DNA from: Solirubrobacteraceae bacterium
Lineage (GTDB): Bacteria > Actinomycetota > Thermoleophilia > Solirubrobacterales > Solirubrobacteraceae
Length of the DNA stretch: 58,848 nucleotides
Direction: 5' to 3'
NCBI GenBank assembly: GCA_030447785.1
Contig: JAUJOF010000009.1
Location: 75,255 to 134,102, forward strand
Shown: positions 16,750 through 25,791 of the stretch, one piece after another
Position numbering within the stretch: position 1 is the stretch's first letter
How the letters are laid out: every line of letters starts with the position of its first letter
Program-made: the position numbers and the translations under genes
Notes under the pieces: generated by a model
The model's input: only the letters and a program-made list of their open reading frames with translations
Database searches by the model: none
What the model was told of the DNA's origin: nothing

Positions 16750-17093
16750 GCCTCCGTGTCGGGGTGGTGAAGGTAGGGGAGCAGGCGTTCCTGCAGGCCG
16801 GTGATCTCGAAGACGCGCTGGACCTCGGGGGGCCCGGTGACGATGCGAAGCTCGCAGCCCCGGGCGTCGGCGCGCTCGCAGGTGCCCACAACGAGGTGGA
16901 CACCGCTGGAGTCGCTGAACGCCAGGCCGCGCAGGTCGAGCACCAGCCCGTCATAGCCCTCGACGTGTCTGAGGGCCTGCTCGAGCACGGGTGCCGTGCC
17001 CAGGTCGAGCTCCCCGTGAGGCTGCACGAAGGCGGCGCGGCCGTCGGGGAGGACCGTGACCGAGAACTCATCGGAGCGGGCCACCGTGGTCAT
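16674..17093 (-). CDS. STAS-domain anti-sigma factor antagonist
   Basis: 139 aa from ATG 17093, preceded by GGGGAGG. The fold pattern is that of SpoIIAA/RsbV: VQPHGELDLGTAPVLEQAL, LVLDLRGLAFSDSSGVHLVV, then the FEITGLQERL helix. The phosphorylatable serine lies in SDSSG. Such proteins release sigma factors by binding anti-sigma kinases. No kinase gene is adjacent; a 73-aa gene overlaps upstream by ATGA. The last 25 codons are antisense to the second DUF2294 gene. Confidence 0.85.
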   Translation of the reverse strand: MTTVARSDEFSVTVLPDGRAAFVQPHGELDLGTAPVLEQALRHVEGYDGLVLDLRGLAFSDSSGVHLVVGTCERADARGCELRIVTGPPEVQRVFEITGLQERLLPYLHHPDTEAQVLASTGRRPSWAGTGSSTNTSAA

Positions 17094-17311
17094 GAGACCT
17101 CCCCGCGCGCGTCGGGCCGGCCGGCGCGGCGCAGGCGCAGGCGCCGACCCTCGACGCGAAGCTCCGCGAGATACCGCTCGTAGAGCTGGGAGTGACGGCG
17201 CTCGCCCGGCGGGCGCCGGCGCTCGCGGATCACCGCGCGGGCACTCTGGAGCAGGGAAGGACTCTGCTGGATCGGGCGGGGCTGAGGGGTGACTCCGGGG
17301 AGGGCTGACAA
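17090..17311 (-). CDS. small basic protein upstream of the STAS gene
   Basis: 73 aa if started at TTG 17311, which has AAGGAG 8 nt upstream; an ATG at 17368 in the same frame would add 19 residues. It is Arg-rich (AVIRERRRPPGERRHSQLYERYLAELRVEGRRLRLRRAG), soluble, with a likely amphipathic helix. It resembles nothing I recognise. The ATGA overlap with the STAS gene is the main evidence that it is translated. Between 17312 and 17540 I see no gene. Confidence 0.45.
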   Translation of the reverse strand: MSALPGVTPQPRPIQQSPSLLQSARAVIRERRRPPGERRHSQLYERYLAELRVEGRRLRLRRAGRPDARGEVS

Positions 17312-17540
17312 GAGGACTCCTTCCTGACGGACAGGGTGGGTGAGCCCTCGTAGGTCCCCGACCGCCAAGCGATCAGGAGCCCCAGGAAGGGGAACGTCGC
17401 AGCAGTCGGGCAGTCGCAGCGTCAGCCGGCCTGCCTGGCCGCGAAGACCAGCATAGCGGTTGGGGCAAGAGATCTGGAGGCCGAGGCTGTGCCCGATCGG
17501 GCCGAAAGGGCGCGCGTGACGGATCCGCCGCGAGGGCGCC

Positions 17541-18314
17541 TCAGCCGCCCGCCGCCTCGGCGCGGCGCAGACCGCGCAGGGCCCATAGCGCGAAGAGAGC
17601 GACGAGGCCCACGGCGATCGGGTCGGCGAGCGCGAGGTCGGCTCGGCCTCCGGAGACCAAGCCGCGGGCGGCCTCGAGGAGGGGCGTGACCGGGTTGACG
17701 CGGGCGACCGCCTGCACCCAGCCCGACAGCAGGTCGAGCGGGACGTAGACCGGGGCGAGGAAGAGCACGAGGAAGACCGGCATCTGCATCGCCGGGCCGG
17801 CCTGGATCGTCCGAGCGCGTAGTGCGACTCCGGCCGCGAAGAGGGTGGCGGCCACGGACACGATCGCCGCGAGGGCGAACATCCCGAACACGTCGAGCGG
17901 CCCGCCGTCGACCTGCATCCCGCTGAGCACGGCCACCAGGGTGACCACCGACAGCACCACCGCCGCGCGCGTCAGCGCGGTGAGGACGTACCCGGCGAGG
18001 ATGGCCGACCGACGCGACGCGCCGAGCATGAGCCGTCGCGCGAAGCCGCTCTCGAAGTCCGCCGCGATCCCAAAGCCGGTGAACACGCCGCCGAAGGCGC
18101 TGGCCTGGAGGAGCACGAAGCAGAACTGGAAGGCCGTGTAGCCCGACGGGAAGTCGAATCCCGGCACGTCGCCCACGCTCGACAGCCCGCCCGCGAAGGC
18201 CACGAAGAAGAACAGCGGGAACATGATCGAGGGCACGAGGAACTGCGGGTTGGTGAGGAAGTTGTGCGACGAGCGCCACCACACCGCGCCGGTGACGTCG
18301 AGAAAAGCCCTCAT
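17541..18314 (-). CDS. ABC-2 type export permease (DrrB-like), second
   Basis: 257 aa from ATG 18314, ATGA-overlapping the preceding permease. It has six membrane helices; the N-terminal amphipathic part is RSSHNFLTNPQFLVPSIMFPLFF. LMLGASRRSAILAGYVLTAL and VNPVTPLLEAARGLVSGG are typical of drug or lipid exporters of the DrrB/ABC-2 class. It is the last gene of the ATPase-permease-permease operon. The two permeases probably form a heterodimer. The substrate is unknown; the divergent MarR gene suggests a small toxic compound. Confidence 0.85.
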   Translation of the reverse strand: MRAFLDVTGAVWWRSSHNFLTNPQFLVPSIMFPLFFFVAFAGGLSSVGDVPGFDFPSGYTAFQFCFVLLQASAFGGVFTGFGIAADFESGFARRLMLGASRRSAILAGYVLTALTRAAVVLSVVTLVAVLSGMQVDGGPLDVFGMFALAAIVSVAATLFAAGVALRARTIQAGPAMQMPVFLVLFLAPVYVPLDLLSGWVQAVARVNPVTPLLEAARGLVSGGRADLALADPIAVGLVALFALWALRGLRRAEAAGG

Positions 18315-19095
18315 GCCCGCACCACCCGGGTGCGCAGCGCGCTGGCCGCGCTCGCGATGGCGCCCGCGGCGAACACCGCCGCGATCCCGAAGCCCAGGGC
18401 GAGCGCCTGGGCGTCCCAGCCGATCACGAACAGGGAGCGGATCCCCTCCACCAGGTAAGAGACGGGGTTCCAGGTCGCGACCGTCCGAAACCAGTCCTGC
18501 TCGATGAGCTCGCGGGGCAGCGAGGCCGAGCTGAGGAACAGCAGAACGAAGAACAGCGGGAAGAAGCCCTGCACCGCCTCGGCCGAGCCGAAGCGCAGCC
18601 CCACGAAGGCGCCCATGGAGGCGAAGGCCAGGCCGATGAGCAGGGCCAACACGAACAGCACCACCACGCCCCCGACGCCGGTCACCACCGTCACGCCGGC
18701 GATGAGGCCCACCAGCAGGTAGACCATGCCGGCCAGCAGGGAGACCGCCATGGCCCCGGCGAGTTGTCCCACCAGCAACGCGGCGCGGCGCATGGGCGTC
18801 AGCGCCAGGCGCGACAGAAAGCCCGACTCGACGTCGCGCGCGAGGTCGGTGCCGGCGTTGATCATCGAGAAGATGGCCCCCTGCATGAACGCGAAGGCCA
18901 TCGCGAAGTCCAGATAGGCATCCGACGGGAAGCCCGGTAGCCGCGTCGCCGCCTCCAGGCCGGCCGAGTTGACCGCCAGAAGGAACAGCGGAAACAGGAT
19001 CGTCGGCACGACCTGGGCAGGCTGGCGCAGCGTGCGCAGCACCGAGCGCCGTGCGAGCTGGGCGACCTGGGCGCCGAGCGTGCCCGAGGCGGGGC

Positions 19096-19099
<4 letters not shown>
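18311..19099 (-). CDS. ABC-2 type export permease (DrrB-like), first
   Basis: 262 aa from ATG 19099, coupled to the ATPase gene upstream by ATGA. It has six helices, opening LRQPAQVVPTILFPLFLLAV. RLALTPMRRAALLVGQLAGA is the cytosolic coupling helix and VATWNPVSYLVEGIRSLFV the conserved late segment. It forms the transmembrane channel with its paralogue encoded immediately downstream. Confidence 0.87.
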
Positions 19100-20093
<994 letters not shown>

Positions 20094-20100
20094 GGCGACG

Positions 20101-20141
20101 ACCCTAGCGGTATTTGAGGTTGTCAACCCGCGTGCTACCTT
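20101..20141. promoter_or_regulatory. divergent MarR/exporter promoters with shared operator
   Basis: GGTTG-T-CAACC (20118-20128) is a perfect palindrome between the divergent start codons 20093 and 20147. On the minus strand it contains TTGACA, a -35; the exporter's -10 TAGGGT (20101-20106) ends 7 nt before its ATG. On the plus strand TTGAGG (20114-20119), 16 nt spacer and TACCTT (20136-20141) lie just before the MarR ATG. One repressor dimer here would shut both promoters. Confidence 0.55.
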
Positions 20142-20146
20142 TGCGC

Positions 20147-20590
20147 ATGCCAGCTTCGGCTGAGCCGACCGTCGCAGCGCGCGCCTGGGCGCTCTTCTGG
20201 CGCATCTTCGTCGACGACAAGCCGCGCCGGATGGCCGTCATGGGCGAGCTCGGCCTCTCCTTCATGCAGGCGATGGCGCTGAGCCGCGACGGGCGTGCCG
20301 CTGCCCATGAGCGCGCTGGCCACCTCGATGCAGTGCGACAACTCCAACGTCACCGGGATCGTCGACCGCCCGAGGCCGCCGGCCTCGCCGAGCGGCGCCC
20401 GGCGGAACACGACCGCCGCGTCAAGGCGATCCTGCTCACCGAGAAGGGCGAGGCGCTGCGCGCCGAGGCGATGGAGCGCATGGGCCGCCCGCCGGCGCCC
20501 ATCGCCGCGCTGTCGGAGAAGGACGCCCGCGCGCTGCGGGCGATCCTGCGCCGCGCGGCGGCGCACCTGGACGAGCCGGGCGGCGCCTAG
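20147..20590 (+). pseudogene. MarR-family regulator with two compensating frameshifts
   Basis: The frame from ATG 20147 runs to 20590, but the middle is garbled. The true sequence VPLPMSALATSMQCDNSNVT-GIVDR is in another frame between about 20290 and 20372, after which EAAGLAERRPAEHDRRVKAI resumes. Restored, it is a MarR protein of about 147 aa with the wing motif AERRPAEHDRRVKAILLTEKG. It probably represses the divergent exporter and itself. An automatic call would accept the uncorrected ORF and mistranslate the recognition helix. The stop overlaps the convergent citrate synthase by 4 bp. Confidence 0.75.
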
Positions 20591-21663
20591 ACCTCGGCCA
20601 GCGACCGCTCCCCCGGCCCGACGTACTTCGCGGTCGGGCGGATGAGCCGCGCCTCGCGCTTCTGCTCGAGGATGTGCGCCGACCAGCCCGCCACGCGGGC
20701 GCAGGTGAACATGCTCGTGAACAGGCGGGCGGGACCTCGGCGTGGTCGAGCACCACCGCCGACCAGAACTCGACGTTGGTGGCCAGCACGCGGTCGGGCC
20801 GACGGGCCTTCGAGCTCGGCGAGCGCCGCGTCTCGAGCGCCTCGGCGACCTCGAAGCGGCGGGAGCCGATCTCCCTCGACGTCCGGCGCAGCACGCGGGC
20901 ACGGGGGTCCTCGGCCCGGTAGACCCGGTGGCCGAAGCCCATCAGCCGCTGGCCGGAGTCGAGCGCGCGCTTGACCCACTTCTCGGCGTCGCCCGTGGCC
21001 TCGACCTCGTCGAGCATCTTGAGCACGCGCGAGGGCGCCCCGCCGTGCAGCGGCCCGCTCAGCGCCCCGACGGCGCCCGACAGCGCGGCGGCCACGTCGG
21101 CGCCCGTGGAGGCGATGACGCGCGCCGTGAAGGTCGATGCGTTCATCCCGTGCTCGGCCGCCGAGATCCAGTAGGCGTCGATCGCCTTGACGTGGTGGGG
21201 GTCGGCCTCGCCGCGCCAGCGGGTCAGGAAGCGCTCGGGGATCGAGGTGGCCTGGTCGATCTCGCGCTGGGGGACGGGTGGGCGGCCGGTTCCGCGGGCG
21301 GACTGCGCGACGAAGGAGAGCGCCATGACCGAGGCGCGCGCGAGCTGGTCGCGGGCCTGCTCGTCGCTGATGTCGATGACGGGCTCGAAGCCCCACTCGG
21401 GGCCGAGCGCGGCCAGCGCCGACTGCACGTCCACGCGCGCGGGTCCCCGAGCGGAAGGAGAGCGCGTGCGGCTCGGCGGGCGGCAGGCCCGGCTCCGGCG
21501 AGCCGTCGACCAGCAGCCCCCAGACCTTCTCGAAAGGGACTCGGCCGACCAGCTCCTCGATGTCGACGCCGCGGTAGCGGAGCGCGCCGCCCTCCTTGTC
21601 GGGCTCGGCGATCTCCGTGGCGAAGGCGACGACGCCCTCGAGCCCCGACTGGACTTCGCTCAT
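20587..21663 (-). pseudogene. citrate synthase (short actinobacterial type), about four frameshifts
   Basis: From ATG 21663 (MSEVQSGLEGVVAFATEIAE) the protein is recovered only by switching frames near 21440, 20830, 20795 and 20735; start and stop are in the same frame (359 codons). Hallmarks are present: GALRYRGVDIEELVG, GPLHGGAPSRVLKML, MGFGHRVYRAEDPRA, ATNVEFWSAVVLD and TCARVAGWSAHILEQ. The Glu in NVEFW stands where many citrate synthases have catalytic Asp, as in 'citrate synthase 2' of streptomycetes. It makes citrate (or methylcitrate) from acyl-CoA and oxaloacetate. It is ATGA-coupled to the MFS gene. Confidence 0.8.
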
Positions 21664-22878
21664 GCGGTGGCTGCCCTTTCCTGAGGTCGTGATGCGGCCG
21701 CAATCTTCGCACGTCGCGCCTCGCGGGCGGCGATGCGGCGCTCCTCCTCGGGCTCGAGCGGGGCGAGCAGCGCCCAGCCGGCGAGCGGCAGCGCCGCCAG
21801 CGCGGCGAAGGCCAGCGACCAGGACGTCGAGGCCACCAGCGCGCCGAACGCCACGCCGATGCCCGACGCCGGCAGGCGCATGACCGTGCCGGCGAGGCCC
21901 ATCGCGGTGCCCGCCTGCGCGCGGCCGGAGATCTCCGCGGTCGCGGTGAGCGACAGGCCGTTCCAGCTCATGGCCAGCACGCCGGCCGTCAGCAGGACGG
22001 GCAGGAGGAGCACGAGGGGCGCCGTGGTGAGCGCCGCCACGCCGGCGAGGGCCGCCACGGTCGCGAGCGCCAGCCGGCGCACCGGGGCGATCCGCCGCCC
22101 GCGGCGATCCGAGCGCCGGCCGGCGACGAGCCGCGCGAGCCCGCCGCCGAGCTGGATCGTCGCGAGGGCGCCGGCGGCGAGCTCCGGCGGGACCCCGCGC
22201 TCGTCGTGCAGGAAGAGGACGAGGAAGGCGAGGATCGCGGTCTGGGCGCAGACGATGAGCGCCGACCCGGCGGCCAGGCGCCAGACGCGGAGGTCGCGCA
22301 GCGGCGGCGGCGCGTCGACCTTCGGCCGGTCGGCCGGGGCGGGCGGCGGCTCGCGGATCCACAGCGCCGCGGCGGCCGCGCCCAGCGCGCAGCCGGCGGC
22401 GAGGACCAGCAGGGCGGCGTCCAGGCCGCCCAGGCGGGCGGCGAGCGGCAGGCTGAGCGCCCCGGCGGCGCCGCCCAGCGGCACGGCCATCTGCCGGACG
22501 CCGAGGGCGAAGCCGCGCTCGGCCCGGCCGAACCAGCCCATCACGGCGCGCCCGGAGCGAGGCCGCCGGTCAGCGCGAGCGCGGCGAGCAGGCCGCCGAA
22601 GCCGTCGGTGAACGCGCGAGCGCCCCGCCGGCGAGGCCGGCGGCGATCACCGTGCGCTCGCCGATGCGGTCGGCGAGCGCGCCCCGCCAGGAGGTCACCA
22701 CCGTGCCCCAGTTGACGCTGGCGAGGACGAGGCCGACCTCCGAGAGCGAGAGCCCGAACGCGTCGCGCAGGGCGGGCGCCAGCGCCGGCAGCCCCATCGT
22801 CACCGCGCTGAGGGCCGCCTGGGCGGCGACGCCGACCGCGAGGATCGTCCAGCGATAGCGCGCGTCGCGCGCCCTCAC
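21660..22878 (-). pseudogene. MFS transporter, frame broken near its first third
   Basis: Read from GTG 22878: YRWTILAVGVAAQAALSAVTMGLPALAP and LADRIGERTVIAAGLAGG in one frame, AFTDGFGGLLAALALTGGLAP in a second, then WFGRAERGFALGVRQMAVPLG to the stop in a third. Shifts lie near 22620 and 22550. Joined, it has about 12 helices and roughly 405 aa, with the MFS loop signature between helices 2 and 3. The substrate is unknown. GTGA overlap upstream and ATGA downstream place it between the CGNR regulator and citrate synthase. Confidence 0.75.
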
Positions 22879-23471
22879 GCCGCGCCCGTCCGCGCGCGCG
22901 CGCGCCTTGGCCACGTTGCCGCACCGCGCCATCGAGCACCAGCGGCGCCGCCCGGCGGTGGATCGGTCGTAGAAGCGCGCCGAGCAGGTCTCCGAGGCGC
23001 AGATCCGGACCCGCGCGCTCGGCGGCGCGGCCGAGCATGCGGGCGGCGTCCAGGGCGACCATGCCGAGCGCGCGGCGGGGGAGTCCGCGGCGGCGCGCGC
23101 AGCGGCAGCCCGCCCCGCCGGGCACGAGCGCGGACGCGACCCGGCGAGCACGAGCCAGTCGTCGATCAGCCTCAGCGCTGCCGCGTCCGGCGCCTCGCCG
23201 GCGACCGCCGCCCGCGCGCGTCGATCGCCTCCCGCAGCTCGCGCGCCTCCGCGAGCACGGGGGCGGGGACCGGCATCGGCGCCGGCAGCAGGCCGGCCGC
23301 CACGAGCCACTCGCCGACGTCCTCGGGCGTGACCAGGCAGTCGACGTCGCGCCGCCAGCGCTCGCGGCGGGTGTTGACGAAGTCGAGCGCGGGCCGGCCG
23401 CCGAGCCAGTACCAGTACGGCGCCCCGGAGGGGGACGGCCGGTCGGGGACCTCGGGAATCGGCGGGCTCAC
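22875..23471 (-). pseudogene. CGNR zinc-finger transcriptional regulator, multiple frameshifts
   Basis: From GTG 23471: YWYWLGGRPALDFVNTRRER is the ABATE-type N-terminal ligand domain; then APDAAALRLIDDWLV, PRRALGMVALDAARMLG and the zinc finger RICASETCSARFYDRS...WCSMARCGNVAKARA follow in changing frames. CGNR is CGNV here. The TGA at 22875-22877 is in frame with the start, giving 198 codons, and overlaps the MFS start as GTGA. It probably regulates the operon it heads. At least three shifts occur, one beside a (CG)n run near 22890-22905. Confidence 0.7.
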
Positions 23472-23502
23472 GTAACCGCATGATACCGCACCTGACGGTT
23501 AC
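23472..23502. promoter_or_regulatory. operator with three half-sites upstream of the CGNR gene
   Basis: GTAACCG (23472-23478) and CGGTTAC (23496-23502) form a 7-bp inverted repeat. GATACCG (23482-23488) is a third, direct half-site exactly one helical turn from the first. The minus-strand -10 TATCAT (23480-23485) lies inside, 8 nt from GTG 23471. Autoregulation by the CGNR protein is inferred. Confidence 0.45.
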
Positions 23503-23528
23503 CGTCCCGACACACATAGGCTCCGGGG

Positions 23529-23814
23529 ATGGACGACCTCCTCTTCCTGCCGGTGGGCGTGCTGGCCGCACTCGTGCGCGGCGGCGACGTAAGCGCTCGC
23601 GAGCTCGCCGAGACCTCGCTGCGCCGGATCGACGCGCTCGACCCCGAGCTCAACGCCTTCGTCGACGTCGACGCCGACGGCGCCCTGGCCACCGCGGACG
23701 CCATCGGCCCGGGCGACGGCGGCCCTTCGCCGGCGTCCCGATCGCCATCAAGGCCAACACGGCCGTCGAGGGCCTGCTCCAGGACATGGGCTCGGCGTTC
23801 CTGGCGGGCCACCG
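23529..23814 (+). pseudogene. amidase-signature enzyme, N-terminal fragment
   Basis: Starts at ATG 23529: MDDLLFLPVGVLAALVRGGD, then LRRIDALDPELNAFVDVDAD and, after a one-base frameshift near 23724, PFAGVPIAIKANTAVEGL, the start of the amidase-signature domain with the catalytic Lys. The reading is lost at about 23812, just after SAFLAGHR, where the DNA becomes the antisense of a PfpI gene. The Ser-cis-Ser residues and the rest of the enzyme (about 350 aa) are missing. It was cut by a deletion or a misassembly. Confidence 0.75.
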
Positions 23815-24178
23815 CCGAGGCCGGGACCCAGCCCCCGTGGCAGATGAACGCGATCGGCGTGCCCTGCTCGTCGAGCTCGCGCACGAGGCCGAGCAGGCCG
23901 TCGTCCATGCGCAGCTTGTCGGGCCCATAGCCGCCCGCGATCACGAGCAGGTCGAGGTCGCCGGCCGAGAGGTCCCCGGCCGCCCGGTCCGTCTCGATCT
24001 CGTCGCCTCTCTTGCCGGGCAGGGTCGTGTTGGCCTTCGCACCGATGACCTCCACCACGGCGCCGGCCTCGCGCAGGCGGTAGAGCGGGTACAGAGCCTC
24101 GATCTCCTCGTACAGGGGTCCGACGGCGACTGCGGCACGCTTGCCGTGAAGCGGCTGATCTTGCTGGTCGTGAGCCAT
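23812..24178 (-). pseudogene. DJ-1/PfpI family protein, 3'-truncated
   Basis: From ATG 24178, preceded by AAGGAGAAGGG: KRAAVAVGPLYEEIEALYPL, DLDLLVIAGGYGPDKLR and AFICHGGW. The nucleophile Cys and following His are present, as is the early Glu (YEEIE). After WVPASA the sequence leaves the family (VARQERRAH...) and enters the antisense of the amidase fragment. Roughly the last 60 residues of a PfpI protein are absent. Full-length relatives are deglycases or general stress proteins. Confidence 0.75.
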
Positions 24179-24267
24179 GTTCCCTTCTCCTTTTCGAAGT
24201 GGTCGTCGCGCTACGGTGTTCCCCCCGTGACGCCCGCGCTGAACCTCCGTTCCGAGCACCTGCCGCG

Positions 24268-24714
24268 TCAGCCGGCCAGGCCCTTGTCGCGCAGCTCGCG
24301 CTGGGCCGACTCGGACTTGCCCAGGTCATCCGCGCCCATTCCCCGCAGCACCTCGGGCGCCTTGGTGAACTGGATGTCGGCGTACTCGACGACCTGCACA
24401 TGGTTGCCCCACGGGTCGCGGAAGCTGAGACCCCTCCCCGGCAGCACTTCGGCGTCCGCCACCTCCAGCGCCCTGCGCACCGCGTCGCGGTCGTCGACCA
24501 CCAGGCCGAAGTGGCGAGCTGCGTCGGGTGGCTGGGTCCGCGGGGCCGACAGCGCGATGAACTGATCGCCGGCGTCGAGGAAGGCCATCCGGTCGCCGAT
24601 CCGCCCGCGCAGCTCGAAGGCCAGCACGCCGCCGTAGAACGCCAGCGCGGCGTCCACGTCGTCGACCTCGAGCGCGACGTGGTTGATGCCCAGCAACCGA
24701 GCCGTGCCGGCCAC
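24268..24714 (-). CDS. VOC family protein (glyoxalase-like)
   Basis: 148 aa from GTG 24714. LLGINHVALEVDDVDAALAFY opens the first VOC module; DAARHFGLVVDDRDAVRRAL and FRDPWGNHVQVVEYADIQF form the second, with His, Glu and the DPWGN turn typical of metal-binding members. A C-terminal extension (TKAPEVLRGMGADDLGKSES) is outside the fold. The substrate is unknown. It follows the SDR gene by 12 bp and may share its transcript. Confidence 0.82.
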   Translation of the reverse strand: MAGTARLLGINHVALEVDDVDAALAFYGGVLAFELRGRIGDRMAFLDAGDQFIALSAPRTQPPDAARHFGLVVDDRDAVRRALEVADAEVLPGRGLSFRDPWGNHVQVVEYADIQFTKAPEVLRGMGADDLGKSESAQRELRDKGLAG

Positions 24715-24726
24715 GCGCTCCCGCCC

Positions 24727-25782
24727 CTACCAGTGCACGCCTCGCAGCAGCTGCGCGAACACCTGCGCGCTGCGCGAGACCTGGTCCTCGTCGATGCCGT
24801 CCCCGCCGTCGGACGACGAGGCTGATGCGACGGACCCGCTTCGGGCTGAGGAGGCATCCCCGCGCGCGGCCCTCGAGTCGGGGAACAGCTTGTAGGCGGT
24901 GCCCAGCGTGACGTCCATGGACTTCGGGTTGGCCGCATAGAGCAGCTGGCCGAGCGTGCCCAGCGGGGTGGCGATGCGCTTGGGGCGGTGGACGATCGCG
25001 TCGGCGATGAGATCGGCCGCCTCGTCGGGCGAGAGCGTAGGGAAGGACTTGTACATGCCCGTGGGCGCGATCATCGGGGTGCGCACCAGCGGCATGTGGA
25101 TGGTGGTGACCTTGACGTTGTCGTCGACCATCTCGGAGGCCACCGAGCGCGAGAAGGCGTCAAGCGCCGCCTTGGAGGCCACGTAGGCCGAGAAGCGCGG
25201 CGTGTTGGTCTGCACGCCGATCGAGGAAATGTTCACGATCTGGCCGTACCGGCGCTCGCGCATGCGGGGCACGAGCATGAGGATCAGGCGCACGGCGCCG
25301 AGATAGTTGAGCTGGATGGTGCGCTCGAAGTCGTGGAAGCGCTCGTAGCTGAGCGCCAGCGAGCGGCGGATGGAGCGCCCTGCGTTGTTGACCAGCACGT
25401 CGACGTGCCCGTGGCGCTCGAGCACTTCCTCGCCCATGCGCTCGATGTCGTCGAAGTCGGCCAGGTTGCACGGGTGCACGTGGGCCTCGCCCCCGGCCGC
25501 GGCGATCTCCGCGCGGGCGGCCTCCAGCTTCTCGAGGGTGCGGGCCACCAGCAGCATGCGCCCCCCGGCCGCACCGATCTTGGTCGCCGCGGCCAGACCG
25601 ATGCCCGAGGACGCCCCGGTGATCATCACCGTGCGCCCCTCGACCACCCTGCGCAGCGAGGTCGCGCCCGTGGCGCGCCGGCCGAAGCGCAGCAGCTCGT
25701 CGGGGACCTGGTTGCCCAGCGCGCGCGCGGTCCCCGCCACCAGGCGGAGCGCTCCTCCCGGCCCCGGAACCAGACTGCCCAT
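24727..25782 (-). CDS. short-chain dehydrogenase, second half of an acyl-CoA-reductase-like pair
   Basis: 351 aa from ATG 25782. It is a classical SDR: TGASSGIG cofactor site near residue 56, NNAGRS, NISSIG, and the catalytic YVASK near 205. The first 45 residues and the tail after about 300 (PKRIATPLGTLGQLLYAANP) match the C-terminal part of two-domain fatty-acyl-CoA reductases (AcrA1/Maqu_2220 type). The partner domain is encoded 9 bp upstream as a separate gene. The last 40 residues are Ser/Asp-rich and probably disordered. Confidence 0.82.
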   Translation of the reverse strand: MGSLVPGPGGALRLVAGTARALGNQVPDELLRFGRRATGATSLRRVVEGRTVMITGASSGIGLAAATKIGAAGGRMLLVARTLEKLEAARAEIAAAGGEAHVHPCNLADFDDIERMGEEVLERHGHVDVLVNNAGRSIRRSLALSYERFHDFERTIQLNYLGAVRLILMLVPRMRERRYGQIVNISSIGVQTNTPRFSAYVASKAALDAFSRSVASEMVDDNVKVTTIHMPLVRTPMIAPTGMYKSFPTLSPDEAADLIADAIVHRPKRIATPLGTLGQLLYAANPKSMDVTLGTAYKLFPDSRAARGDASSARSGSVASASSSDGGDGIDEDQVSRSAQVFAQLLRGVHW

Positions 25783-25791
25783 GCGCGAAAC

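Noticed and set aside
20587..22362. One long minus-strand frame of 591 codons through citrate synthase and the MFS gene
   Set aside because: It is a chance run through frameshifted genes; only its part after MSEVQSG and its last residues are real.
22885..22910. (CG)n run as a Z-DNA or recombination element
   Set aside because: It lies inside a coding region of an error-rich block and is expected by chance in DNA of this composition.
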